Source: an uncultured Prevotellaceae bacterium (GTDB lineage: Bacteria; Bacteroidota; Bacteroidia; Bacteroidales; Bacteroidaceae). From it: a DNA stretch of 64,000 nucleotides. Position numbers and translations under genes: made by a program. The stretch lies in contig CAMVOK010000005.1 in NCBI GenBank assembly GCA_947169115.1, positions 1 to 64,000 on the forward strand, read 5' to 3'. Below, piece by piece: positions 28,055-35,312 of this stretch (position 1 is its first letter; every line of letters begins with the position of its first letter). The notes below the pieces were generated by a model that ran no database searches, was not told the origin of the DNA, and saw only the letters and a list, made by a program, of their open reading frames with translations.

Positions 28055-28870
28055 TTATACATTATCAATTATTGTCATTTCTCTAAAAGCTTCGGGCATG
28101 AATCCTATGATATCGCGTGCCAACATGCAATTTTCGCCAATTTCATCGCGTGCATGGTCGCCAGCTCTGCCATGTATCCATACCCCCAGTAGGGACGCAT
28201 GCAGAGGTGGGTACCCCTGTGCCAATAGTCCGGTGATAATGCCCGTCAGCACGTCGCCACTGCCTGCGGTGGCCATGCCAGAATTGCCAACGGCCAGTTG
28301 GTATATGTCGCCTTCTGGTGTACATACGTGGGTGGGATGTCCTTTAAGCACAATGTAAACCTTGTGTTGCTGTGCCCACTGGGCAACATCCTCCAACACA
28401 CAACTGCCTATGAACCGACTAGCCTCTCCCGGATGTGGGGTAAGTATGGTATTTGGGCGGATAGCAGTAATTAGGTCATCGTATATCAGTGCGTTTAGTG
28501 CATCGGCATCCAGTACCATCGGTTCGTGGTAGGTACTCAGACACTGGTCAATGTATCTGGGATTAACCCCCAGTCCTGGGCCAATGCCCACGGCGCTATA
28601 GTGATATGTTGGATGTCCATCTGTTTGCAGGATGGCTTCAGGTACGGTGATTTGCAAGATTTCGCGATTCCCTTCATCCGACAAAATGCTCAGTTTGCCA
28701 ATTCCACTCCGCAGACATGCCTCGGCGGACAAAATGGCCGCTCCTGCCATGCCCTTACTGCCTGCAATGAGCAGTGCGTGGCCAAACGTCCCCTTATGCC
28801 CGTCAACTGGGCGTGGACGTAGCATATTTTGCATATCGGCATAGGAAAGTTCCCTTACATTCGCAATCAT
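28055..28870 (-). CDS. nnrD: ADP-dependent NAD(P)H-hydrate dehydratase, single-domain form
   Basis: 271 residues; repairs hydrated NAD(P)H in the cytoplasm using ADP (or ATP). Motifs: HKGTFGHALLIAGS for the N-terminal strand, GIGPGLG, ILTPHPGEASR, VLKGHPT and the catalytic/anion hole TAGSGDVLTG. In many Bacteroidales the epimerase NnrE is fused in front; here only the kinase-like NnrD part is present. The last residues (EMTIIDNV) run into an ATTATCAATTA repeat. The -7 box is so close to the ATG that the mRNA may be leaderless. Confidence 0.9.
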   Translation of the reverse strand: MIANVRELSYADMQNMLRPRPVDGHKGTFGHALLIAGSKGMAGAAILSAEACLRSGIGKLSILSDEGNREILQITVPEAILQTDGHPTYHYSAVGIGPGLGVNPRYIDQCLSTYHEPMVLDADALNALIYDDLITAIRPNTILTPHPGEASRFIGSCVLEDVAQWAQQHKVYIVLKGHPTHVCTPEGDIYQLAVGNSGMATAGSGDVLTGIITGLLAQGYPPLHASLLGVWIHGRAGDHARDEIGENCMLARDIIGFMPEAFREMTIIDNV

Positions 28871-28874
28871 ATTG

Positions 28875-28882
28875 CAAAGTTA
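28875..28882 (-). promoter_or_regulatory. -7 box of nnrD
   Basis: TAACTTTG on the minus strand, only 4 bases from the nnrD ATG. Confidence 0.6.
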
Positions 28883-28887
28883 AGTAT

Positions 28888-28925
28888 AAATAAATTAAAA
28901 ATTAAAAATTAAAAATTAAAAATTG
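28888..28925. repeat. Tandem 8-base ATTAAAAA repeat
   Basis: About four tandem copies of ATTAAAAA separate the divergent nnrD and hpt promoters. Confidence 0.85.
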
Positions 28926-28953
28926 ATAAATAGGCGAATATTCATTATCTTTG
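28923..28953 (+). promoter_or_regulatory. Promoter of hpt
   Basis: TTG (28923-28925), a 20-base spacer and TATCTTTG (28946-28953), 18 bases before the ATG. Confidence 0.7.
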
Positions 28954-28970
28954 CAAAAATTTATACACTG

Positions 28971-29513
28971 ATGGAAACAATCCAAGTGAAGGACAAGCGA
29001 TTTGCTGTGTCAATACCCGAAGAGAAGATTAAAGCCGAGGTAAAACGTGTGGCGGAAGAGATAAACCGCGATTATGAGGGAAAGGAGCCTGTCTTCTTGG
29101 CTGTCTTGAATGGCTCGTTTATTTTTGCAGCCGACCTGTTACGTGAGGTCACCCTTCCGTGCGAGATTTCCTTTGTGCGTCTTGCCTCTTATCAAGGTGT
29201 GTCAACGACGGGTGAGATACGTGAGATAATGGGACTTAACATGGACATTACGGGACGGCCAGTAATCATTGTCGAGGACATTGTGGACACGGGTCTGACC
29301 ATGGCCCACATGCTTGATACGCTGAAGAAGCATAACCCTGCCAGCATCGACATCTGTACCCTGCTGTTGAAGCCAGGAAAGTTGCAGGTGAACCTTGATG
29401 TACGTTATTGTGCCATGCGCATTCCTAATGACTTCATCGTGGGATATGGTTTGGACTATGATGGCTTTGGAAGAAATACGAAGGATATATATACATTAAT
29501 AAATATGGAGTGA
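28971..29513 (+). CDS. hpt: Hypoxanthine phosphoribosyltransferase
   Basis: 180 residues from ATG 28971; an upstream in-frame start lies within the promoter and is rejected. Converts hypoxanthine or guanine plus PRPP to IMP or GMP (purine salvage, cytoplasm). The PRPP loop VIIVEDIVDTGLTM lies at about residues 97-110; FIVGYGLDYDGFGRN is the C-terminal base-binding loop. Supports purine recovery, which would fit nucleic-acid uptake by genes at 14-22 kb. That link is inference. Confidence 0.95.
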   Translation: METIQVKDKRFAVSIPEEKIKAEVKRVAEEINRDYEGKEPVFLAVLNGSFIFAADLLREVTLPCEISFVRLASYQGVSTTGEIREIMGLNMDITGRPVIIVEDIVDTGLTMAHMLDTLKKHNPASIDICTLLLKPGKLQVNLDVRYCAMRIPNDFIVGYGLDYDGFGRNTKDIYTLINME

Positions 29514-29521
29514 AAGGGATA

Positions 29522-29650
29522 TTAAAGGGGAGTGAAAAAGGAGTTAAAGAGACGATAGTATTAGACTGGATGACAACTGCATGTGTATCGTCCCATTAAC
29601 TCCGCGCGAAGCGCATAACTCCCCATTAACTTCCTTTTAACTCCCCTTAA
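29522..29650. repeat. Long imperfect palindrome between hpt and adk
   Basis: Three nested pairings cover nearly the whole gap: TTAAAGGGGAGT (29522) with ACTCCCCTTAA (29640), AAAAAGGAGTTAA (29535) with TTAACTTCCTTTT (29626), and GACGATA (29551-29557) with TATCGTC (29586-29592). A small GCGC-GAA-GCGC hairpin and more TTAACTCC words lie in the right arm. Confidence 0.7.
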
Positions 29651-29660
29651 AAACACAGAT

Positions 29661-30233
29661 ATGAAGAACATCATCATCTTTGGTGCCCCTGGTAGTGGTA
29701 AGGGCACGTACAGCGAGGCCATCGTGGAACGCTATGGCATGGGTCACATCAGCACGGGCGACGTGTTGCGTGCCGAAATCAAGAATGGTACAGAAGTTGG
29801 CAAAGTTGCTAAGGGTCTTATTGACAACGGTCAGTTGATTCCCGACGAGCTGATGATTCAGATTCTGGCGAAAACTTATGATGCTCTGCCTCAGGGGTGC
29901 GGTGTCATTTTCGACGGTTTCCCCCGTACGATTGCTCAGGCTGAGGCTCTGAAGAAGATGCTTGCCGAGCGTGGTCACGATATGGGTGTGATGGTAGAGC
30001 TGATTGTGGATGAAGATACGCTGATGAAACGTTTGCTGAATCGTGCCATTGAGCAGGGACGTGCCGACGACAACGAGGAAACCATCAAGAAACGCTTTGC
30101 CGTGTATCACAGCCAGACAGAACCGCTCGCAGCTTGGTTTGAGAAGGAGGGCATGCGCCACACCTTCACTTGGGAAGGCAGCAAAGATTTGATGTTGGCA
30201 AACATCTTCACCTTCCTCGATACCTTGAAATAA
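29661..30233 (+). CDS. adk: Adenylate kinase, short form
   Basis: 190 residues; interconverts AMP+ATP and 2 ADP in the cytoplasm. P-loop GAPGSGKGT (residues 8-16), [12 protein letters not shown], and [12 protein letters not shown] for the AMP site. The LID is the short kind ([12 protein letters not shown]) without zinc-binding cysteines. The obgE start follows 8 bases after the stop. Confidence 0.96.
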   Translation: MKNIIIFGAPGSGKGTYSEAIVERYGMGHISTGDVLRAEIKNGTEVGKVAKGLIDNGQLIPDELMIQILAKTYDALPQGCGVIFDGFPRTIAQAEALKKMLAERGHDMGVMVELIVDEDTLMKRLLNRAIEQGRADDNEETIKKRFAVYHSQTEPLAAWFEKEGMRHTFTWEGSKDLMLANIFTFLDTLK

Positions 30234-30241
30234 AAGAATGG

Positions 30242-31411
30242 ATGGAGAGTAACTTCGTCGATTACGTAAAGATTTGTTGCCGTTCAGGTAAGGGCGGTCG
30301 TGGTTCGGCTCACATGCACCGAGCCAAGTACGTGCCTAATGGCGGTCCCGATGGTGGTGACGGTGGTCGTGGTGGACACATTTATTTGCGTGGCAACCAT
30401 AACTATTGGACACTGCTTCATCTGCGCTATGACCGTCATGTTTTTGCCGGGCATGGTGGCAATGGCGGAAAGAGTCGTAGCACGGGTGCTGATGGGGAAG
30501 ATCGGTATATTGACGTACCCTGTGGCACGGTTGTTTATGATGCCGAGACGGGCGAATACCTGTGTGACGTCAGTGAAGATGGACAGGTTGTGATGCTTCT
30601 GAAGGGTGGCCGTGGCGGATTGGGAAACTGGAACTTCCGCACTTCAACCAATCAAGCACCCCGTTATGCTCAGCCAGGTGAACCCATGCAGGAGCGTACC
30701 GTAATCTTGGAGTTGAAGTTACTGGCCGATGTGGGACTGGTTGGTTTCCCCAATGCAGGAAAGAGCACCTTGCTCAGTAGTCTATCCAGCGCAAGACCCA
30801 AGATTGCCAATTATCCCTTCACGACCATGGAACCCTCACTGGGCATCGTCGCTTATCGCGATGGTCAGTCGTTTGTCATGGCAGACATTCCTGGTATTAT
30901 CGAGGGTGCTTCGGAGGGTAAAGGTCTTGGACTTCGATTCCTGCGCCATATTGAACGTAACTCATTGCTCCTCTTCATGGTGCCGGGAGATACCGATGAC
31001 ATACGACGAGAGTATGAAATCTTGCTCAATGAGGTGAAGACGTTCAATCCCGATATGCTCGATAAACAACGTGTGCTGGCCATCACCAAAAGCGACCTTC
31101 TGGACGACGAACTTATGGAGATGCTCAGCCATGACTTGCCAGAAGATTTGCCTCACGTTTTCATCTCTGCGGTGGCCAATCGTGGGCTGACCGAGTTGAA
31201 GGATATACTTTGGACGGCGCTGAACAGCGAGAGTAATAAACTGGCGTCTATTACTCATGAAGAGAAGATAGTTCATCGCAACAAGGATCTCTCTTACTTA
31301 CAGGAAGAATTGGCTGCCATGGGCGAGGATGACGAAATAGAATTTGTGGATGATGAGGATATCGAGGACATCGATGAATTGGAGGATTTTGAATACGAAG
31401 AACTGGAATGA
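30242..31411 (+). CDS. obgE: GTPase ObgE/CgtA
   Basis: 389 residues from ATG 30242 (an earlier in-frame start lies inside adk). The glycine-rich Obg domain ([14 protein letters not shown]) covers residues 1-155. The G domain follows with G1 GFPNAGKST, switch TTMEPSLG, G3 DIPG, and G4 as TKSD. The C-terminus is strongly acidic. Acts in 50S subunit assembly and stress control. It overlaps pgeF by 4 bases (ATGA), so adk-obgE-pgeF form an operon. Confidence 0.96.
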   Translation: MESNFVDYVKICCRSGKGGRGSAHMHRAKYVPNGGPDGGDGGRGGHIYLRGNHNYWTLLHLRYDRHVFAGHGGNGGKSRSTGADGEDRYIDVPCGTVVYDAETGEYLCDVSEDGQVVMLLKGGRGGLGNWNFRTSTNQAPRYAQPGEPMQERTVILELKLLADVGLVGFPNAGKSTLLSSLSSARPKIANYPFTTMEPSLGIVAYRDGQSFVMADIPGIIEGASEGKGLGLRFLRHIERNSLLLFMVPGDTDDIRREYEILLNEVKTFNPDMLDKQRVLAITKSDLLDDELMEMLSHDLPEDLPHVFISAVANRGLTELKDILWTALNSESNKLASITHEEKIVHRNKDLSYLQEELAAMGEDDEIEFVDDEDIEDIDELEDFEYEELE

Positions 31412-32091
31412 AAACCAACTTATTGAAATACGATACACCAAAGGAAATCGCGGCCTTCACTACGGGCCGCGATTGCTGTGTCGATACACTGGGATTATCA
31501 CTCGAAAGCTTGGCGCTTCCACGTCAGACCCATTCCGACCGTGTCGTGTGGGTGCGTGAGGCCGGTCGCCCAGAAGACACCGACGCCGTCATTACAGACG
31601 TTCCGGGATTGTGTGTCTGTGTGAAAACGGCCGACTGTATTCCTGTCTTGCTCTATGACAGGCATCGTCACATAGTGGCAGCCGTTCATGCAGGGTGGAG
31701 GGGTACGGTAGCTCGCATCGTAACAAAAACTCTGCAAAAGATGGGAAGCGTCCCAACAGACGTTTTTGCCATAGTCGGACCTGGCATATCACAGGAAGCC
31801 TTTGAGGTTGGGGACGAGGTGTACGAAAGTTTCCGAGAAGCAGCCTTCCCGATGGAAGAGATTGCCATGCGAAAGGGAAAGTGGCACATCGACCTTTGGC
31901 AGGCCAACCGCTGGCTGTTGGAAACGGCAGGTGTGCAGGATATACATGTTTCGGGCATTTGCACATACAAAAATTCCGCCCAGTTCTACAGTGCCCGCAA
32001 GGAAGGCATTGGAACAGGACGGAATATCAATGGGATAATAATTGGCTCACCCCGGCCCTCCCTGGGGAGGGAGAAAGCCTTAAACACTTAA
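31408..32091 (+). CDS. pgeF: Purine nucleoside phosphorylase/laccase-domain protein (PgeF type)
   Basis: 227 residues; the YfiH/PgeF family edits peptidoglycan precursors and also acts on purine nucleosides in vitro. Motifs: [22 protein letters not shown] with the conserved Cys, [14 protein letters not shown] with the metal His, and the late [13 protein letters not shown]. The final [14 protein letters not shown] is encoded by a CCCTCC/GGGAGG near-palindrome at the edge of the intergenic repeat, so the original C-terminus may have been extended. Confidence 0.92.
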   Translation: MKTNLLKYDTPKEIAAFTTGRDCCVDTLGLSLESLALPRQTHSDRVVWVREAGRPEDTDAVITDVPGLCVCVKTADCIPVLLYDRHRHIVAAVHAGWRGTVARIVTKTLQKMGSVPTDVFAIVGPGISQEAFEVGDEVYESFREAAFPMEEIAMRKGKWHIDLWQANRWLLETAGVQDIHVSGICTYKNSAQFYSARKEGIGTGRNINGIIIGSPRPSLGREKALNT

Positions 32092-32229
32092 ACCTCTAAA
32101 CCAAAACCTCTAAACTTCTAAACTTTTAAACTTCTAAATCTCTTCACTCTTCACCCTTAATCCTTCTTGCACGGCAAGCGTAGCCCCTTCGGGTCGTCCG
32201 ATTACACCCTTCACCTTTCACCCTTCACC
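32048..32229. repeat. Mixed intergenic repeat block after pgeF
   Basis: GGCCCTCCCTGGGGAGGGAG, then 7-8 base words (TAAACTTC, CTTCACCC), then a fragment of the promoter-region unit found at 165-194 (32174-32205 is almost identical, GCAAGCGTAGCCC...). The block holds no gene. Confidence 0.75.
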
Positions 32230-32436
32230 CTACTTTCTCCTATTGGCTCTGGCTTTGCGAATGTCGGCTTTCTTTTTTGCCGAACCACTGCCATGGGCTC
32301 CAGTCACATATTGTTTCTTCTTGGCCTTCGAGCGAACCTTATTGCTCGTCTCGGAGCTTTCCTTCTTGGGACCTCCCCGGAAGGTGATTCCATTGAGAAT
32401 GACATCCTGTATGTCGTCGCCGGCAAAGTTGTTCAT
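32230..32436 (-). CDS. Small basic hypothetical protein
   Basis: 68 residues, MNNFAGDDIQDVILNGITF at the start and a Lys/Arg-rich C-terminus (KKKADIRKARANRRK). The strand and position fit a gene downstream of the AICAR transformylase; an alternative plus-strand frame here is a shadow. No family recognised; the basic tail would suit RNA or ribosome binding, which is inference. Confidence 0.5.
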   Translation of the reverse strand: MNNFAGDDIQDVILNGITFRGGPKKESSETSNKVRSKAKKKQYVTGAHGSGSAKKKADIRKARANRRK

Positions 32437-32490
32437 GAGCGTTATTTTTTATAGTTCCTATAGTGTCTATAGTGACTATATTATATTTAA

Positions 32491-33672
32491 TCAATGGTGG
32501 AAGAGTCGTACACCCGTGAAGGCCATGGCTATGCCATACTTGTCACAGGTTTCAATGACATGGTCGTCACGAACCGAACCACCGGCCTGGGCCACATACT
32601 GTACGCCACTCTTATGGGCCCGTTCGATGTTATCACCAAAGGGGAAGAATGCGTCTGACCCTAAGCTGACGTCGGAAAGTTGCTTCAGCCATTCGCGACG
32701 TTCTTCGTCGGTCAGGGGAGTAGGGCATTCTGTAAAGAACTTCTGCCATTCCCCATCGCGCAGTACGTCGTCACATTCCGGACCAATGAAAATGTCGATG
32801 GTGTTGTCACGGTCGGCGCGGCGTATGCCTGGCACGAAAGGTAGGGCCATTACACGTGGGTGCTGGCGCATCCACCAGATGTCGGCCTTCTGTCCGGCCA
32901 GTCGGGTACAGTGGATACGGCTCTGCTGTCCGGCCCCGATGCCAATAGCCTGTCCGTCCTTGGCATAGCATACCGAATTGGACTGGGTATATTTCAAGGT
33001 GATGAGGGCTATCATCAGGTCGCGTTTTGCCTCAGGTGTAAACTCCTTGTTCTGGGTGGGTACATTGTCGAACAGGGCAGGGTTGGCGAGGTCTATCTCG
33101 TTGCGTCCTTGTTCGAAGGTTATCCCGAATACCTGCTTGTGTTCTATGGGAGCAGGGCGATATGAGGGATCCATCTTAATCACGCAGTACGTTCCCTTAC
33201 GTTTGTTGCGCAGAACTTCCAAAGCCTCTGGCGTGTAGTCGGGAGCAATAATTCCATCCGAAACTTCACGGTTGATAAGGCGGGCTGTAGCCTCGTCGCA
33301 GGTGTCGGAAAGTGCGATGAAATCGCCATAAGACGACATGCGATCGGCTCCGCGTGCCCTTGCGTAGGCACAGGCGATGGGTGTCAAGGGAAGGGGAGCA
33401 TCGTCAACGAAGTAAATCTTCTTCAGCGTGTCGCTCAGTGGCAGTCCTACAGCTGCACCGGCAGGGCTTACGTGTTTGAAACTGGCTGCGGCGGGCAGTC
33501 CTGTAGCTGCCTTCAGTTCCTTTACCAACTGCCAGCTGTTTAGGGCATCCAGCAGGTTGATGTAGCCAGGGCGGCCGTTCAGCACTTCGATGGGTAACTC
33601 GCCCTCTTCCATATAGATGCGTGAGGGCTTCTGATTCGGGTTGCACCCGTACTTGAGTTCAAGTTCCTTCAT
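32491..33672 (-). CDS. Stand-alone AICAR transformylase
   Basis: 393 residues. It matches the formyltransferase half of PurH (AICAR + 10-formyl-THF to FAICAR), with the K-H pair in AASFKHVSPAGAAVG, SNSVCYAKDGQAIGIGAGQQSR, and the terminal SDAFFPFGDNI..VAQAGGSVRDD. The IMP cyclohydrolase domain that normally precedes it in PurH (about 200 residues) is absent; the N-terminus starts directly (MKELELKYGCNPNQKPSRI). This is the known single-domain version of the enzyme, not a truncation, since start and family N-terminus agree. Cyclohydrolase must come from elsewhere in the genome. Confidence 0.9.
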   Translation of the reverse strand: MKELELKYGCNPNQKPSRIYMEEGELPIEVLNGRPGYINLLDALNSWQLVKELKAATGLPAAASFKHVSPAGAAVGLPLSDTLKKIYFVDDAPLPLTPIACAYARARGADRMSSYGDFIALSDTCDEATARLINREVSDGIIAPDYTPEALEVLRNKRKGTYCVIKMDPSYRPAPIEHKQVFGITFEQGRNEIDLANPALFDNVPTQNKEFTPEAKRDLMIALITLKYTQSNSVCYAKDGQAIGIGAGQQSRIHCTRLAGQKADIWWMRQHPRVMALPFVPGIRRADRDNTIDIFIGPECDDVLRDGEWQKFFTECPTPLTDEERREWLKQLSDVSLGSDAFFPFGDNIERAHKSGVQYVAQAGGSVRDDHVIETCDKYGIAMAFTGVRLFHH

Positions 33673-33675
33673 AAT

Positions 33676-33757
33676 AATGACAATTCACAATGCACAATTC
33701 ACAATTCATGGCATTTTGCTTAATTATACATTATGCATTATGAATTATGCATTAAAA
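33676..33757. repeat. ATTATGCATTATGAATTATGCA-type repeats
   Basis: Short AATTCACAAT and ATTATGCATT words fill the gap between the transformylase gene and the tmRNA 3' end. Confidence 0.6.
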
Positions 33758-33761
33758 TTAG

Positions 33762-34161
33762 TGGAGCCGGAGGGGATTGAACCCTCGTCCAAACAGGGAA
33801 GTCCTGAGCTTTCTACACGCTTATCTTGGTCTTCGTTTTCGTGCGTTGGCAAGACCCAAGCCACCAACCAACGCCTTATCCTTTTAATCTTCACCATACG
33901 TGCAAGGCCGCGTATGGCTATCCCCGATTTTGCTGTGCCACTTTGCCAGAGCGCTTCAGGGCGTTAGCCTCTGAGTGACATCTCGTCGCAGCACCTGGTG
34001 CCGCGATTAAGCTAACAGTCTACTGTACTTCGACTAAGCAGCGAGAGCGTAGTTGTTTTCGCCAGTTAATTGTTTGATGGTCATTGATTTGAGAGAGCGG
34101 CCGCCAACTCTCTGCGTGCTTACCGAGCACCCCATCCTGCTGTCAAATCCATGTCGACCCC
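33762..34161 (-). ncRNA. ssrA: Transfer-messenger RNA
   Basis: 400 bases on the minus strand. The 5' end GGGGTCG pairs with the 3' end CGGCTCC-A; the T arm GGGTTCAATCCCC is present. The resume codon GGC starts at 34063 and the frame reads GENNYALAA, stop TAG at 34034-34036; the tag is (A)GENNYALAA. CCA is not encoded. It rescues stalled ribosomes. The 3' end faces the transformylase gene. Confidence 0.97.
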
Positions 34162-34175
34162 AGAGATAAGATGTG

Positions 34176-34206
34176 CAAAAATACGTCTTTTTCTTGAATA
34201 GACCAA
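34176..34206 (-). promoter_or_regulatory. Promoter of ssrA
   Basis: Minus-strand TTGG (34206-34203), a 19-base spacer and TATTTTTG (34183-34176), 14 bases before the tmRNA. Confidence 0.85.
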
Positions 34207-34554
34207 GAAACTAACGTAAAAAACCTTTTCTTTCCGAACGTTTTCGTTAAGCCAAATGAGCAAAGTGTAGCTTGCTTCAAGTTTGCCATGGCGAGAAAAA
34301 GGTCGGATGAAATCCAAAGATTTCGTTAAAATAAATATCTTATTATCCCTCTCTCCAATCAATTGGTCATTTCGCTTGAACAACCCCCAGACAAGTGCTC
34401 TACGACATCTTTATTAACGGGTTCTTGGCCACGGCCAATACTTTCATGAAGTAAAATGTGAAAAAAGTATAATATTTCACAATAATTTCTAAGTTATGGA
34501 GTTTCTATATAAGAAAAAGAACGGTAATAATTAAATCTAAATATAAAGACACGA
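34207..34554. other. Spacer before the polysaccharide locus, with a 14-bp palindrome
   Basis: No gene is supported here. TTGGCC-AC-GGCCAA at 34425-34438 is a perfect dyad that could be an operator, about 120 bases before the first polysaccharide gene. The last 100 bases are very AT-rich. Confidence 0.4.
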
Positions 34555-35181
34555 GTGAAACCCGTTGAAAATAAGTTTGTTGATGGGATGAACTGGTGCG
34601 AACGCATGGCCAAACGTGCGTTCGACATTGTGGCATCTTTGATAGGCTTGATACTATTGTCGCCAGCAATGCTTTACATCGCTTTGCGTCTGCGAATTCA
34701 GGGCGACGGGCCAGTCATCTTTCGTCAAGAGCGCATTGGGCGTGAGGGACGTCCTTTTAACATATTAAAGTTTCGTACCATGCCTGTTGGCTGCGAACAG
34801 GACGGCATACCCCAGTTGATAGAAAAAACTGACGACCGCCTGACCCCAGTGGGACAATACCTGCGTGAACACCATCTCGACGAACTCCCTCAGTTGTGGA
34901 ATGTGCTGGTGGGCGACATGTCGTTTGTGGGGCCACGTCCCGAGCGTAAGTATTTCATCGACCAGATTATGCAGGAGAACTCAGATTACGAGTATCTCTA
35001 CCAGATACGTCCGGGTATCACCTCCATGGCCACCATCTACAATGGCTATACCGATACGATGGAGAAAATGCTTATTCGTCTGCAGATGGACCTCGAGTAC
35101 TTGCAGAAGCGGAGTCTTGGGCTCGACCTTAATATTATCGTGACAACCGTACGCCTGATTGCATACGGGAAGAAGATATAA
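34555..35181 (+). CDS. Undecaprenyl-phosphate sugar phosphotransferase (PglC/WcaJ C-terminal type)
   Basis: 208 residues if GTG 34555 is used; ATG 34588 would start just before WCERMAKRAFD and is also possible. It is the monotopic phosphoglycosyl transferase domain: one re-entrant N-terminal helix (AFDIVASLIGLILLSPAML), then FRQERIGREGRPF, LKFRTM, and the catalytic-site neighbourhood DELPQLWNVLVGDMSFVGPR. It lacks the N-terminal membrane part of full WcaJ proteins. It loads the first sugar-phosphate onto undecaprenyl phosphate. First gene of the plus-strand polysaccharide block. Confidence 0.9.
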   Translation: MKPVENKFVDGMNWCERMAKRAFDIVASLIGLILLSPAMLYIALRLRIQGDGPVIFRQERIGREGRPFNILKFRTMPVGCEQDGIPQLIEKTDDRLTPVGQYLREHHLDELPQLWNVLVGDMSFVGPRPERKYFIDQIMQENSDYEYLYQIRPGITSMATIYNGYTDTMEKMLIRLQMDLEYLQKRSLGLDLNIIVTTVRLIAYGKKI

Positions 35182-35312
35182 TAAATGTCAAATGGCAAAT
35201 GTAGAATGTCAAATGTCAAATGGCCGCTTGGCAATGGTAAATGGTAAATGGTTAAATGGTAAATGATTAGATGGTAAATGTAAGTTGTCAAATGTTAAAT
35301 GTTAAATATAAT
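35182..35312. repeat. TCAAATG/TAAATGG heptamer array
   Basis: Gap between the sugar transferase and exporter genes, built of TCAAATG and TAAATGG words like those at 8604-8726 and 49965-50057. Confidence 0.7.

Noticed and set aside
32243..32968. 241-residue plus-strand frame opposite the AICAR transformylase
   Set aside because: Shadow frame; the minus strand carries the conserved enzyme and the basic small protein.
34120..34383. Minus-strand frame over the tmRNA 5' region
   Set aside because: It overlaps ssrA and its promoter and has no family features.
34380..34454. Short plus-strand frame ending in ATNTFMK before a stop
   Set aside because: Only 24 codons and no start; looks protein-like but is not distinguishable from chance.
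33762..34554. Genomic island inserted at the tmRNA gene
   Set aside because: The polysaccharide locus lies on the 5' side of ssrA, not at the usual 3' integration end, and I saw no integrase or second copy of the ssrA 3' end.
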